From the IMG/VR virus record IMGVR_UViG_3300008266_000095, positions 1-47,037 of that record: a stretch of DNA of 47,037 bases. The stretch is one strand, 5' to 3'. A model generated the notes under the pieces. That model made no database searches and had not been told where the DNA came from. It was given only the letters and a program-made list of their open reading frames with translations. The number at the start of each line of letters is the position of its first letter. Position 1 is the first letter of the stretch. The translations under genes were made by a program, and so were the position numbers. Positions 27,251 to 34,759 of the stretch are shown one piece after another. The stretch is from a virus.

Positions 27251-30043
27251 TTATCTCGCTGAAGTAACATTTCCGACGTTAAGCCCTAGCAAGAAAGATC
27301 GTACGGCGTCAACAATTACCTTGCGTTGTTGTTCCGTTTTCGCGAGGCGATTTACGAGCCGCGACACATATGCCGCATCCCGATTGAGCACAGCGCTCGC
27401 GATAGCTTTCGCGCCGTTGTTCGAGATGCCCAGATGCTGGAACGCCTTGATGGCGCGCTTGCCGACTGCGGTTGCGTAACCGGGTCCGGCGCGGCCCATG
27501 AGGGACGCTCCGGCTTCGATTGCGGTCGCGAGTTCTTCCGGCAGGCCGCCGTCATCCTTCGTACGGGCGGAAGCTTTCGAGTAGTTCGCCGTGGCGCGCG
27601 ACTGCGTACGACCGATGGCCTGTGCGCGGTCGGCAGTCTCCTGACCGGCAACGCGCGCGAGCTTGCGGCCCGTGCTGGGCGTGGCGAGTTCTTCGACAAC
27701 CTTGATCGCGCTGGCCGGGCTCTGGCCTGCTTCGTCGGCAATGGCTCCACGCGCGACAGAGCCGACGTTTTGCGTCGTGCCTGCCGTCGCTGCGGCGAAC
27801 TCGCCCTCGGTCGAGGAGAGGACTTTGGACGCGGCGCGGAGGGCATTCTTGTCCTTGGCGAGCGTGACCTTGATCGCGTCGATCTGGGCGGTCGCGGCGC
27901 GGCGCAGTTCTTTCAGGCGCTGGGCAAGGCCCTCGCTCAGTTGACCTTGGTTGCGGCGCGCGATGTTGGCAATCTCGGCCATCTCCTCGCGGATGCGAGC
28001 GACGTTCTCCATCGTGGCGTTCACGGTCTGCACGATGCGCTCGCCTTCACGGCCAGCGACACGACGGACTTCGTCAGCGTTGCGGAGGATTTTGGAGGCC
28101 GTACGAAGGGCTTCAGTACCGCCGCGCGAGGACTGCGCGATGGCGTCGAGCGCGCCGTCACGAGCACCTTCGCGGAGCCAGCGTGCAGCGTCTTCGCCGC
28201 CGGTTTCCGCCGCCCGAGCGACACGGCCTTCGATGTTGGCCGCAGCCGCCGGAGCTTTCTTGCCGAGGATCAGGTTGGCCGTACGACGGGCTTCAAGGCC
28301 GCGCTTGGTGCCAGCGAACACGTCGAGGTACTTCGTACGATAGTCCGGGACTTGCTTGGCCGCCTCGGCGCGGAGCGCGTTGGCGCTTTCGCCCAGCGAC
28401 CACTTCACGCCGTTCGCGTCGGTGCCGCCTTGCGAGAGCACGCGGCGAAGGGTGTCGATGTCACCGATCTTGAGATTGACTTCCGCGCCGGTGCCGAGGT
28501 CTTCAGCCGCTTTGATGAGGCTGTCTCGGGCCTCGCCTGCGGGCATGGTGCGCGCCTTGGACGAAAGGATTTTGGCAACGTCGGTCGGGTCGGCGGGCAT
28601 GTTGGCCTTGACCCACTCCGGCGAGAGCTTCACCGGCTGTTGGGCGAGGCCGCCTTCGCGGCGCATGAGGCGCGTGGTGTACTGGCGCAGGGCCGCGTCA
28701 ACGGCCTCCTCAGTCTCGATCCCCTGCCCGGCGCGCTGGAGCACGGCAGACAGGCTGTCACCGGCCTCTGCGATTTGCTGGTCTTCCAGCGCCTTGGCAG
28801 CGGCGATATTGTCGTCTTCCAGACGGCGCTGGTTGTTGACGATGTCGGTCGTCTCGTCAGCCGCCTCGTTGGCCGTACGACGAACAGCACCAGCCTCGCG
28901 GCGGGCGATGTCGGTCACATCACCGATGGCTTCGGACGCTGTCTGCGTGTCGCCGGTCTGGCGGAGCGCGGCTGCGACTTCGTCAGGACGGGACAGGGCA
29001 GCGGCTTCCTCGCCAGCTTGGAACGTGTCGGACGCGCCTTTACGGCCCCGCGAGAGGCGTTCAAACTTGGCCGCCGTCTCGGGGTTCACGACGGAGAGGA
29101 TGTTGGCGTCCACGCCGTTGACCTTGACGTATTCGTCAAGCGCCTTCCGAATGTCCGCGACCGGCATTTTAAGCTGGCGCGCGATGCCTTGCACGTCGGC
29201 TTCCGGGATTTTGAACTCGTCGGTGGCCTTCGCCGCCGCGCCGGAGAACTTGCGCTCGATGCGCGGCAGGGCGTAGTTGAGCGTCGGCTTGATGACCTTG
29301 TCACCAACGCCTTGGAATATCTTGCCGAGCGTGGCAGCGAGCAGCGCGTCTTGAGCCACCTTGTCCGCGCTCTGGCCCTCTGCGAAGCCGTGGAGGCCAG
29401 CGATGGTCGCGGCTTCACCAGCCACGCCGCCGACGATGGGAATACCGCTCTTGAGGACTGCGCCGGGCGCGGCTACGGCGCGGAGCGCGTTGCCCGCATA
29501 GCCAAAGCCCATGACATCGCCAACGAGGGACGCGAGCCCTTCCTTTTCGCGAAGCTCGTCAGCGAACTTCTTCGTACGACTGACCTTTTCATCGAACGTG
29601 CCAGTCTCGCGGCCAGTGACCGCGTCGGCAGCTTCCGAGACGCCAGCGATGACCCAATCGTCAACCGGGCCGAGCACGTTGGTCGCGGCGCGGCCCGTCG
29701 CTTGCAGCGCTTGGCCCGAGCCTTGGGCGAACCGTTGGCGGGCCTCGTCGGCGTCGATGTCGGCCTTCGTGAAGCCGCTCGACACGTTACCGATGCCCAC
29801 GAGGTTGGGGAGCCGGTCGAGGCCGGTCAGGAACTTGTCAACGCCGGACTGCGGCTGCTGAGCCGTTTCGCCACGGTTGGACTGCACGCGCTGCGTTCCA
29901 GCCTGCGTCGGGCCGCTGGCCGGAGCCGGGCCACGGGCCTTGTGCTCTTTGATGAGGGCAGCGATGTCTCGTGCGTCTTGCTGCGCGCCAGCGGCGTCAG
30001 CTTTGTCGAGCATCGCATAGAGCCGGTCGAGTTCGGGGTCCAT
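27251..30043 (-). CDS. Large ejection-type (internal virion) protein, 930 aa
   Basis: The N terminus MDPELDRLYAMLDKADAAGA, with Ala-rich helices and KAR/GPAPAS spacers, is typical of large internal virion proteins of podoviruses. The chain is almost entirely helical and Ala-rich, with a hydrophobic stretch near 190-235 (FGYAGNALRAVAAPGAVLKS). No lysozyme or transglycosylase motif is visible. It is the third of three consecutive ejection-type genes, in the order expected for P22 gp7-gp20-gp16. It would leave the head with the DNA and help it cross the cell envelope. It starts on the last base of the previous gene's stop region (overlap at 30043). Confidence 0.65.
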   Translation of the reverse strand: MDPELDRLYAMLDKADAAGAQQDARDIAALIKEHKARGPAPASGPTQAGTQRVQSNRGETAQQPQSGVDKFLTGLDRLPNLVGIGNVSSGFTKADIDADEARQRFAQGSGQALQATGRAATNVLGPVDDWVIAGVSEAADAVTGRETGTFDEKVSRTKKFADELREKEGLASLVGDVMGFGYAGNALRAVAAPGAVLKSGIPIVGGVAGEAATIAGLHGFAEGQSADKVAQDALLAATLGKIFQGVGDKVIKPTLNYALPRIERKFSGAAAKATDEFKIPEADVQGIARQLKMPVADIRKALDEYVKVNGVDANILSVVNPETAAKFERLSRGRKGASDTFQAGEEAAALSRPDEVAAALRQTGDTQTASEAIGDVTDIARREAGAVRRTANEAADETTDIVNNQRRLEDDNIAAAKALEDQQIAEAGDSLSAVLQRAGQGIETEEAVDAALRQYTTRLMRREGGLAQQPVKLSPEWVKANMPADPTDVAKILSSKARTMPAGEARDSLIKAAEDLGTGAEVNLKIGDIDTLRRVLSQGGTDANGVKWSLGESANALRAEAAKQVPDYRTKYLDVFAGTKRGLEARRTANLILGKKAPAAAANIEGRVARAAETGGEDAARWLREGARDGALDAIAQSSRGGTEALRTASKILRNADEVRRVAGREGERIVQTVNATMENVARIREEMAEIANIARRNQGQLSEGLAQRLKELRRAATAQIDAIKVTLAKDKNALRAASKVLSSTEGEFAAATAGTTQNVGSVARGAIADEAGQSPASAIKVVEELATPSTGRKLARVAGQETADRAQAIGRTQSRATANYSKASARTKDDGGLPEELATAIEAGASLMGRAGPGYATAVGKRAIKAFQHLGISNNGAKAIASAVLNRDAAYVSRLVNRLAKTEQQRKVIVDAVRSFLLGLNVGNVTSAR

Positions 30044-31347
30044 TAGTCCCTCCCGTACATGGCGTCCAGTTCAGCGCGCCGGGCGGGCGAGACTGTCGGG
30101 GCGGTGGCAGGGGCGGCAGGAGCCGCGCCGGGCGCGGGAGTAGCGGTGAGAGCCGGGCGACCGATGCGGTTGGGGTCCGCGAGACGTGCCTGTGCGAAGC
30201 GCTCGAACTTGTTGATCGCTTCCATGCGGGCTTCGTACGATCCAGACTTGCCCAGCATGGCCGTCCACGTATCTTTTTCCGCGTTGCTGTCGAACAGACG
30301 CGAGGACATGCCCGGCGAGTTGATGAGGCTGGTGAGCAGCATCGTCGCCGTGTCGTCAATCATCTTGCGCTGACCCTCTTTCGGGTCGCCGGTGAGCGCG
30401 CCGATGAAGCGGCCCGCCGGGTTGTCGCCGGAGAACAGGTTCGCGATGGGGTCGGCGTCAGGGCCAGACGAGGTGATCGCGCCAGACGCCACAGCGTCGT
30501 TAAGCTGCGTACGCATGTCGTTGATGGTGCCTTGCAGCGCGTCGGCAGCGGCAGCGGCTTGCTCCGGCGTCTGGGCTGCATCAGCCGCAGCGCCGCCACG
30601 CGAGCGCTCGTTCATGTAGCCGGTCTGGGCCTTGATGTACTCGTTGGACAGGCGCTTGCCTTCGGCGTCGAGGCCGAACATGCGGTCGTCGGGCTTGACG
30701 CCTGCGACTGCGCCGGGCTTGTCGCGCGAGCCGGTGTTGTAGAACGTGGGCTTGCCGTCCGGGCCGATGCCGGTGACAGTGCCCGTAACCGTCTCTTGGC
30801 CCATCAGGCCGTCGCGCATGGCTTTAAGGCCCGTGGCGAGGTCAGGGGCTTGGGCGAGCACTTCGAACAGTTGGGGCAGCTTCTGCGGGTCGGTGCCGAG
30901 TTGGGCGGCCATGGCCGGGGGAATGCGCTGGGCGATTTCTTGCACGGTCGTAGCGCCCGAGGCTTCGATGGCGTCGAGCATTCGTACGGCGGCCTCGCGC
31001 TCGCGCTGACCGGCTTCGGCTGCATTGTCGGCCACCATGCCCTCTGTCTGCACAGTGGTCTGCTTGGTGCCTGCGCGCGTGCTTTCGAGGGTCGCGCCTT
31101 GCTGTTCGACCGCGCCGGGGTGAAGCTGACGGCGCTGTTCGATGCCTTCGGTCTGGCCGAGGTTGACGGTGTCGTATCCCTGTGCGCCGTACGTCGCGAT
31201 GCGCTCCGCGCGTGCCGCGTCGGAGAGCTTGGCGGTTTCGTCTTCACGGGCGTCTTCGACCGTACGACGTTGGGCGATGTAGTTCTGTTCTTCGCGCGCC
31301 CGCTTGTTGGTGTCAACTGCGATGGCGGTCGGCCAGATGTTATACAT
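30043..31347 (-). CDS. Ejection-type protein, P22 gp20-like position
   Basis: This encodes 434 aa. It is Ala/Gln-rich and helical (EQQGATLESTRAGTKQTTVQ), with a Pro/Ala-rich end (TATPAPGAAPAAPATAPTVS). No enzyme motif is seen. Composition and position between the gp7-like gene and the 930-aa gene suggest an internal ejection protein. The start ATG 31347 lies 13 bases after the upstream gene, with GGAGGA before it. Confidence 0.65.
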   Translation of the reverse strand: MYNIWPTAIAVDTNKRAREEQNYIAQRRTVEDAREDETAKLSDAARAERIATYGAQGYDTVNLGQTEGIEQRRQLHPGAVEQQGATLESTRAGTKQTTVQTEGMVADNAAEAGQREREAAVRMLDAIEASGATTVQEIAQRIPPAMAAQLGTDPQKLPQLFEVLAQAPDLATGLKAMRDGLMGQETVTGTVTGIGPDGKPTFYNTGSRDKPGAVAGVKPDDRMFGLDAEGKRLSNEYIKAQTGYMNERSRGGAAADAAQTPEQAAAAADALQGTINDMRTQLNDAVASGAITSSGPDADPIANLFSGDNPAGRFIGALTGDPKEGQRKMIDDTATMLLTSLINSPGMSSRLFDSNAEKDTWTAMLGKSGSYEARMEAINKFERFAQARLADPNRIGRPALTATPAPGAAPAAPATAPTVSPARRAELDAMYGRD

Positions 31348-31359
31348 GAAGTCCTCCTA

Positions 31360-31989
31360 TTACGTGCCGGGCGGTCGGCTGTCGCGGATCGCGCCGACGA
31401 CGTTCTTCGCCGCATCGCCCCACGCTTGCGCCTGTCCAGCGCCGACTTGCATCTGCGAGCCCGCGTTGCCCGAGGCTACGCCCGTGGCTGCGCTGGCGAT
31501 GGTCTGGTTCGCGGCCAGACCTTGGTTGGACTGGTTCATCAGTTGCCCGATGTAGTTGTTGAAATACTGCTGGCCGAGGCCGGAGCCGAACCGCTGGGTC
31601 GCCTTGAGCGTTGCGCCAGACTTGAGCATCCCGCGCGCCGCCGCGTTGCTGTTGAGGGCGTCGATGCCCGCGTTCAACTGCGTCTTGTAGCCCGCGCTGT
31701 CGAGGTAGTTCTGGAAGCCCGCTTGCGACTGCGAGCCGGTGCCTGCGATGGGCTGGCCGGTGGCAGGGTCGATCTGTGCGGGCTGCTGCGGGCCGCCGAT
31801 GCCGAGCAGGGCTTGTGCTTGGTTGAACGCCGCCGCTCCGCCGGGCGCGTACGTCTGGCCGAGGTCGCCACCAACGACACGCTGGTAGCCCTTTTCACGT
31901 TCTGCGGCTGCGACTTTTGCGGCTTTCTTCTGCGACGAAGCCCCGAAAATGGCTCCACCAATACCGACCGCTGCGCTGATCCAAGGCAT
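31360..31989 (-). CDS. Ejection/DNA transfer protein, P22 gp7-like
   Basis: This encodes 209 aa. MPWISAAVGIGGAIFGASSQ is the typical hydrophobic, Gly-rich start of podoviral DNA transfer proteins. Helical Gln/Ala/Gly-rich sequence follows (AAFNQAQALLGIGG; LDSAGYKTQLNAGIDALNSN; FGSGLGQQYFNNYIGQLMNQ). It is the first of the three ejection-type genes. It should travel into the host with the DNA. Confidence 0.72.
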   Translation of the reverse strand: MPWISAAVGIGGAIFGASSQKKAAKVAAAEREKGYQRVVGGDLGQTYAPGGAAAFNQAQALLGIGGPQQPAQIDPATGQPIAGTGSQSQAGFQNYLDSAGYKTQLNAGIDALNSNAAARGMLKSGATLKATQRFGSGLGQQYFNNYIGQLMNQSNQGLAANQTIASAATGVASGNAGSQMQVGAGQAQAWGDAAKNVVGAIRDSRPPGT

Positions 31990-32013
31990 ACTTCTAGTCT
32001 CCAGATACGCTAG

Positions 32014-32041
32014 GCCCCGCCGTACGACAGTACGACGGGGC
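32014..32041. repeat. Hairpin between holin and ejection genes, built on CGTACG
   Basis: GCCCCGCCGTAC (32014-32025) and GTACGACGGGGC (32030-32041) are reverse complements except for one pair (G-U in RNA), with a 4-base loop. One arm holds CGTACG at 32021. No U tract follows in the leftward direction, so a processing or attenuation role is more likely than full termination. Confidence 0.5.
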
Positions 32042-32050
32042 TGGAGCGTG

Positions 32051-32311
32051 TTAGCCTGCGCCTCCCGATTTCGGCGCTTTCTTGCCGACCGGGGTGCTCG
32101 TGACGAGACGCATCAGGACACCGATGGTCGCGACGAGAGAGATTGCGCCGCCGAGGATCACGTCGAACTGGTTCGAGATATACTCGGAGGTCAGATGGGC
32201 GGCGTCGGTGGCAGGAATGACGTTGAGCGCGACCAGCACGCCGACGAGGGCGAGGATCGCTTGCACGATGATCGTACGGAAGCCTTTGAGGCCATTCAGA
32301 ATTTCAGTCAT
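32051..32311 (-). CDS. Holin candidate, two membrane spans, 86 aa
   Basis: Two hydrophobic helices are clear: IIVQAILALVGVLVALNVIP (about 14-33) and VILGGAISLVATIGVLMRLV (about 51-70), with a basic tail (GKKAPKSGGAG). The size and charged tail match small phage holins. It lies between the tail fibre and ejection genes, with its own candidate promoter at 32387-32416. It may alternatively be a small virion membrane protein. Confidence 0.6.
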   Translation of the reverse strand: MTEILNGLKGFRTIIVQAILALVGVLVALNVIPATDAAHLTSEYISNQFDVILGGAISLVATIGVLMRLVTSTPVGKKAPKSGGAG

Positions 32312-32386
32312 TTCGGGTTCTCTCTGCTGGAACGCTTGGTAAGATATAACCCTTTTACTCTCGTATAGTGCTCTACGTCAAGCAAG

Positions 32387-32416
32387 ATTATACGGCAGAG
32401 AACGACATTACGTGAA
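32387..32416 (-). promoter_or_regulatory. Candidate sigma70-type promoter before the holin candidate
   Basis: On the minus strand TTCACG (32416-32411) is followed after 18 bases by a perfect TATAAT (32392-32387). The -10 overlaps the stop codon of the tail fibre gene and the downstream gap is AT-rich. It would give the 86-aa membrane protein and the ejection genes their own transcript. Confidence 0.45.
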
Positions 32417-33926
32417 CGCCGTCCACTTGGGAGGCTGTCGGAGAGTTCGTCGTCAGGAAGAAGCCACAGTGCGTGACGCTGGCTACCCACGTCGCCTTGG
32501 CTTCCGTCCACGCGAGGTTGAAGTTCTCGCCGTCTTTCGAGGTCCACAGTTCGAGGTTCGAGGCTGTCAGGCGCAGTTCCATCCACACAGGCCCCATGTC
32601 GGTGAAGCTGCGGTTTTCAGCGTCACCGGGCGATGCCGAGTATGCGCCTGCTGCGCTGTAGCGCATGGGGCGGAGAGCGGGCGTACGGCCCACGTTTAGG
32701 ATACCTGCGCCGATGTTGTAGTAGCGGCCCGTACCGTTGTCGTTAACGAACAGCCCCCACGAGCGGAAGATGGCTTGGTTAAGGTTCGGCTGGAACAGCG
32801 CACGCATGGTGAACGGGTTCCCCGCGCCGTTGGGCACAGCCCGGCGACCATAGATGATCCGGTCAAGCGAGCCCGCCACGCTGGTCACGCTGGCGTACAT
32901 GCCGCGCGTCGTGTCAACGATGGTGCCGTTACCGGCGGTGCTTTGCAGGGCCGTCAGGCCCGTTCCTGCGAGCGTGGGAGGTGACGGAGCCACAGGCCAG
33001 TAGGGTGCAGCCCCGGCCATCGGGAAGGCCACCTGTCCCTCAAGGAACACGGCATAGTAGCCGCCGACGCTGGCGCTGACGGCTTGACCGTTGGACAGGC
33101 CGACCGTGGCGTAAGAGCAGGCGAGCAGGACGGTCGTGCCCGGCGCGTTGATGGTCCATGCGTCGTCCGCGTTGAAGCTCGCGCCGGATACGCGCATGGC
33201 GGTAGTGCCAATGCCCGAGGCGTTGGTCACGGAAATCATGTAGGTCGTGCCCACAGCGAGGTTCACCGGCGATGCGAACGCAAATCGTACGGCGAGCAAG
33301 TCAGTGCCGGGCACGGCCACGGTTGCCGACGTAGCCAGTACGGTCGTGATCTGGCCCGTGGCGGGGTTGCAGGAGGAAATCTGCATGTAGTGGTTCTGGC
33401 CTGCGCCAGCGGGGTCGATGTGCGCCCACGCCGCGTCGATCACGAGCGGAGCGGTCGGCGTGAAGGGCAGGCCCTTGGTGGCCTGTGCGGTCGCTGAAGC
33501 CTGCGGCACGTCGCCAGTCGCGCCCTTGAAGAACGATGCGCCTCCGCCGCCTCCGCCGCCGGTGATCGGAACGTCAACTACCGCCGTGATCCGGCCTTTC
33601 TGGTCAACGGTGATCTGCGGCACGTTGGTCGCATCGCCGTACGTTCCGGGCGTGACTGCTGTGTCAGCGAGGCCGATGGGTACGATGGTGCCGCCGAGCG
33701 GGCCGCCGCCGGTGATGGGCGTGGTGGTCGTGATCTGCTTGGCCGCGAGGGCGTTGACGAGCGCTATGGCGCTGTCGATGTCCTCGGCAGTCGTCACGTT
33801 CTTGCTGCGCTGGCCGAGCCAGTTTCGCAGGAAAGCGTCGGTCGCCGTCCCGTCCGGGTTGACGATCCGCATGTTCTTGTCGATGGGATCAACGCCGAAG
33901 CGGGTCAGTATGGACCGGCGGGCCAT
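32388..33926 (-). CDS. Tail fibre or tail tip protein
   Basis: This encodes 512 aa. The N terminus (MARRSILTRFGVDPIDKNMR; FLRNWLGQRS) resembles virion-attachment parts of phage fibres. A motif TPGTYGDATNVPQITVDQKG at about 91-110, common in trimeric fibres, is followed by seven Gly in a row, probably a hinge. The rest is beta-rich with a final lectin-like domain (WMELRLTASNLELWTSKDGE). It likely binds the host surface. The start overlaps the stop of the next upstream gene (33926). Confidence 0.7.
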   Translation of the reverse strand: MARRSILTRFGVDPIDKNMRIVNPDGTATDAFLRNWLGQRSKNVTTAEDIDSAIALVNALAAKQITTTTPITGGGPLGGTIVPIGLADTAVTPGTYGDATNVPQITVDQKGRITAVVDVPITGGGGGGGASFFKGATGDVPQASATAQATKGLPFTPTAPLVIDAAWAHIDPAGAGQNHYMQISSCNPATGQITTVLATSATVAVPGTDLLAVRFAFASPVNLAVGTTYMISVTNASGIGTTAMRVSGASFNADDAWTINAPGTTVLLACSYATVGLSNGQAVSASVGGYYAVFLEGQVAFPMAGAAPYWPVAPSPPTLAGTGLTALQSTAGNGTIVDTTRGMYASVTSVAGSLDRIIYGRRAVPNGAGNPFTMRALFQPNLNQAIFRSWGLFVNDNGTGRYYNIGAGILNVGRTPALRPMRYSAAGAYSASPGDAENRSFTDMGPVWMELRLTASNLELWTSKDGENFNLAWTEAKATWVASVTHCGFFLTTNSPTASQVDGVHVMSFSAV

Positions 33927-34747
33927 TAGGTAATCTCCACGCTCGCCCTGTCGATGCGTCCAACGCCGCCGTAGTCGGTGATGTCGATGACGCGACCGGG
34001 AGATTGGAACGAGCCGAGGCTCATCCAGTCGATCTGCTGCGTGTTCTCGCCGGGAACGAGCACGATGATGCTGTCTGCTGGTGCGTCGTACGTCACGCCT
34101 TGGTCATCCGAGAACGTCAGTTCGATGGTCGGAGCCGGTGCGCTGGGGTCGCCCACGCTGGCGTAAAGCTGCAAGCTGTCGTGCGTGGCCCAGCCGAAGC
34201 CGGACTGCGGGATGATGGCCGTGACCGTACGGCGGATGTCCTTGAAGCCCTCGTCCCGGAAGGTTTCCGGGTCGATCAGCCACACAGTCGGGTTCTGCCG
34301 GTCAGCCGCGACGATGCGGTCGTCAGAGCCCCAATTGAGGCCGACGTATGCGTTCCAGCCAGTGTCGAAGCCTTCCGTCTTCCACTCCGCCCATTGCTTC
34401 GTGGTGAGGTCATAGACGAAGGTGCCTTCCTCGCCCAGATGCAGGACGTAGAAGCGGTGACCGTCCATGGTGAAGCCCCACGCGCGCAGGCGGAGGTCTT
34501 CCGGTGCGCCGACGCCGTAGACACCAAGGGCCAAGAACTGCGACGTGGACGTGTTGGCTTCGCCCGAGACAGGGCTTTCCTCGACAACCGCGAGCATCAG
34601 TGCTTGAGAGGTGATCGCGTATTCGGCCAAGGGTGTACCGTCGATGATGCCCAGCGCAACAAACTGCGATGTCAGGGTTTCCGTAGGGAACCCCGACACT
34701 ACAGCAAGTGCGACGGCTTGGGAAGTGTAGCCGAGTTCGGCAGACAT
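33926..34747 (-). CDS. C-terminal half of a P22 gp10-like hub protein, with TSQ repeats
   Basis: This encodes 273 aa. Residues 8-80 hold four repeats of about 20 aa starting TSQ (TSQAVALAV, TSQFVALGI, TSQALMLAV, TSQFLALGV). From about 83 the sequence LRLRAWGFTMDGHRFYVLHL then GTFVYDLTTKQWAEWKT matches the second half of gp10-like tail-hub (packaged DNA stabilisation) proteins, up to the strand-rich end. The first half is encoded at 36940-38178, and the 726-aa LamG gene lies between. The two halves probably still form one hub structure around the tail tube. The repeats have no counterpart I know in P22 gp10. Confidence 0.62.
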   Translation of the reverse strand: MSAELGYTSQAVALAVVSGFPTETLTSQFVALGIIDGTPLAEYAITSQALMLAVVEESPVSGEANTSTSQFLALGVYGVGAPEDLRLRAWGFTMDGHRFYVLHLGEEGTFVYDLTTKQWAEWKTEGFDTGWNAYVGLNWGSDDRIVAADRQNPTVWLIDPETFRDEGFKDIRRTVTAIIPQSGFGWATHDSLQLYASVGDPSAPAPTIELTFSDDQGVTYDAPADSIIVLVPGENTQQIDWMSLGSFQSPGRVIDITDYGGVGRIDRASVEIT

Positions 34748-34759
34748 AGCGCGCCTCCC

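Noticed and set aside
27326-30046. Very long open frame (906 codons) on the plus strand
   Set aside because: It is antisense to the 930-aa ejection-type gene, has no operon context and encodes an Arg/Gly/Ala-rich sequence without motifs; the high G+C content of the true gene keeps the opposite frame open.
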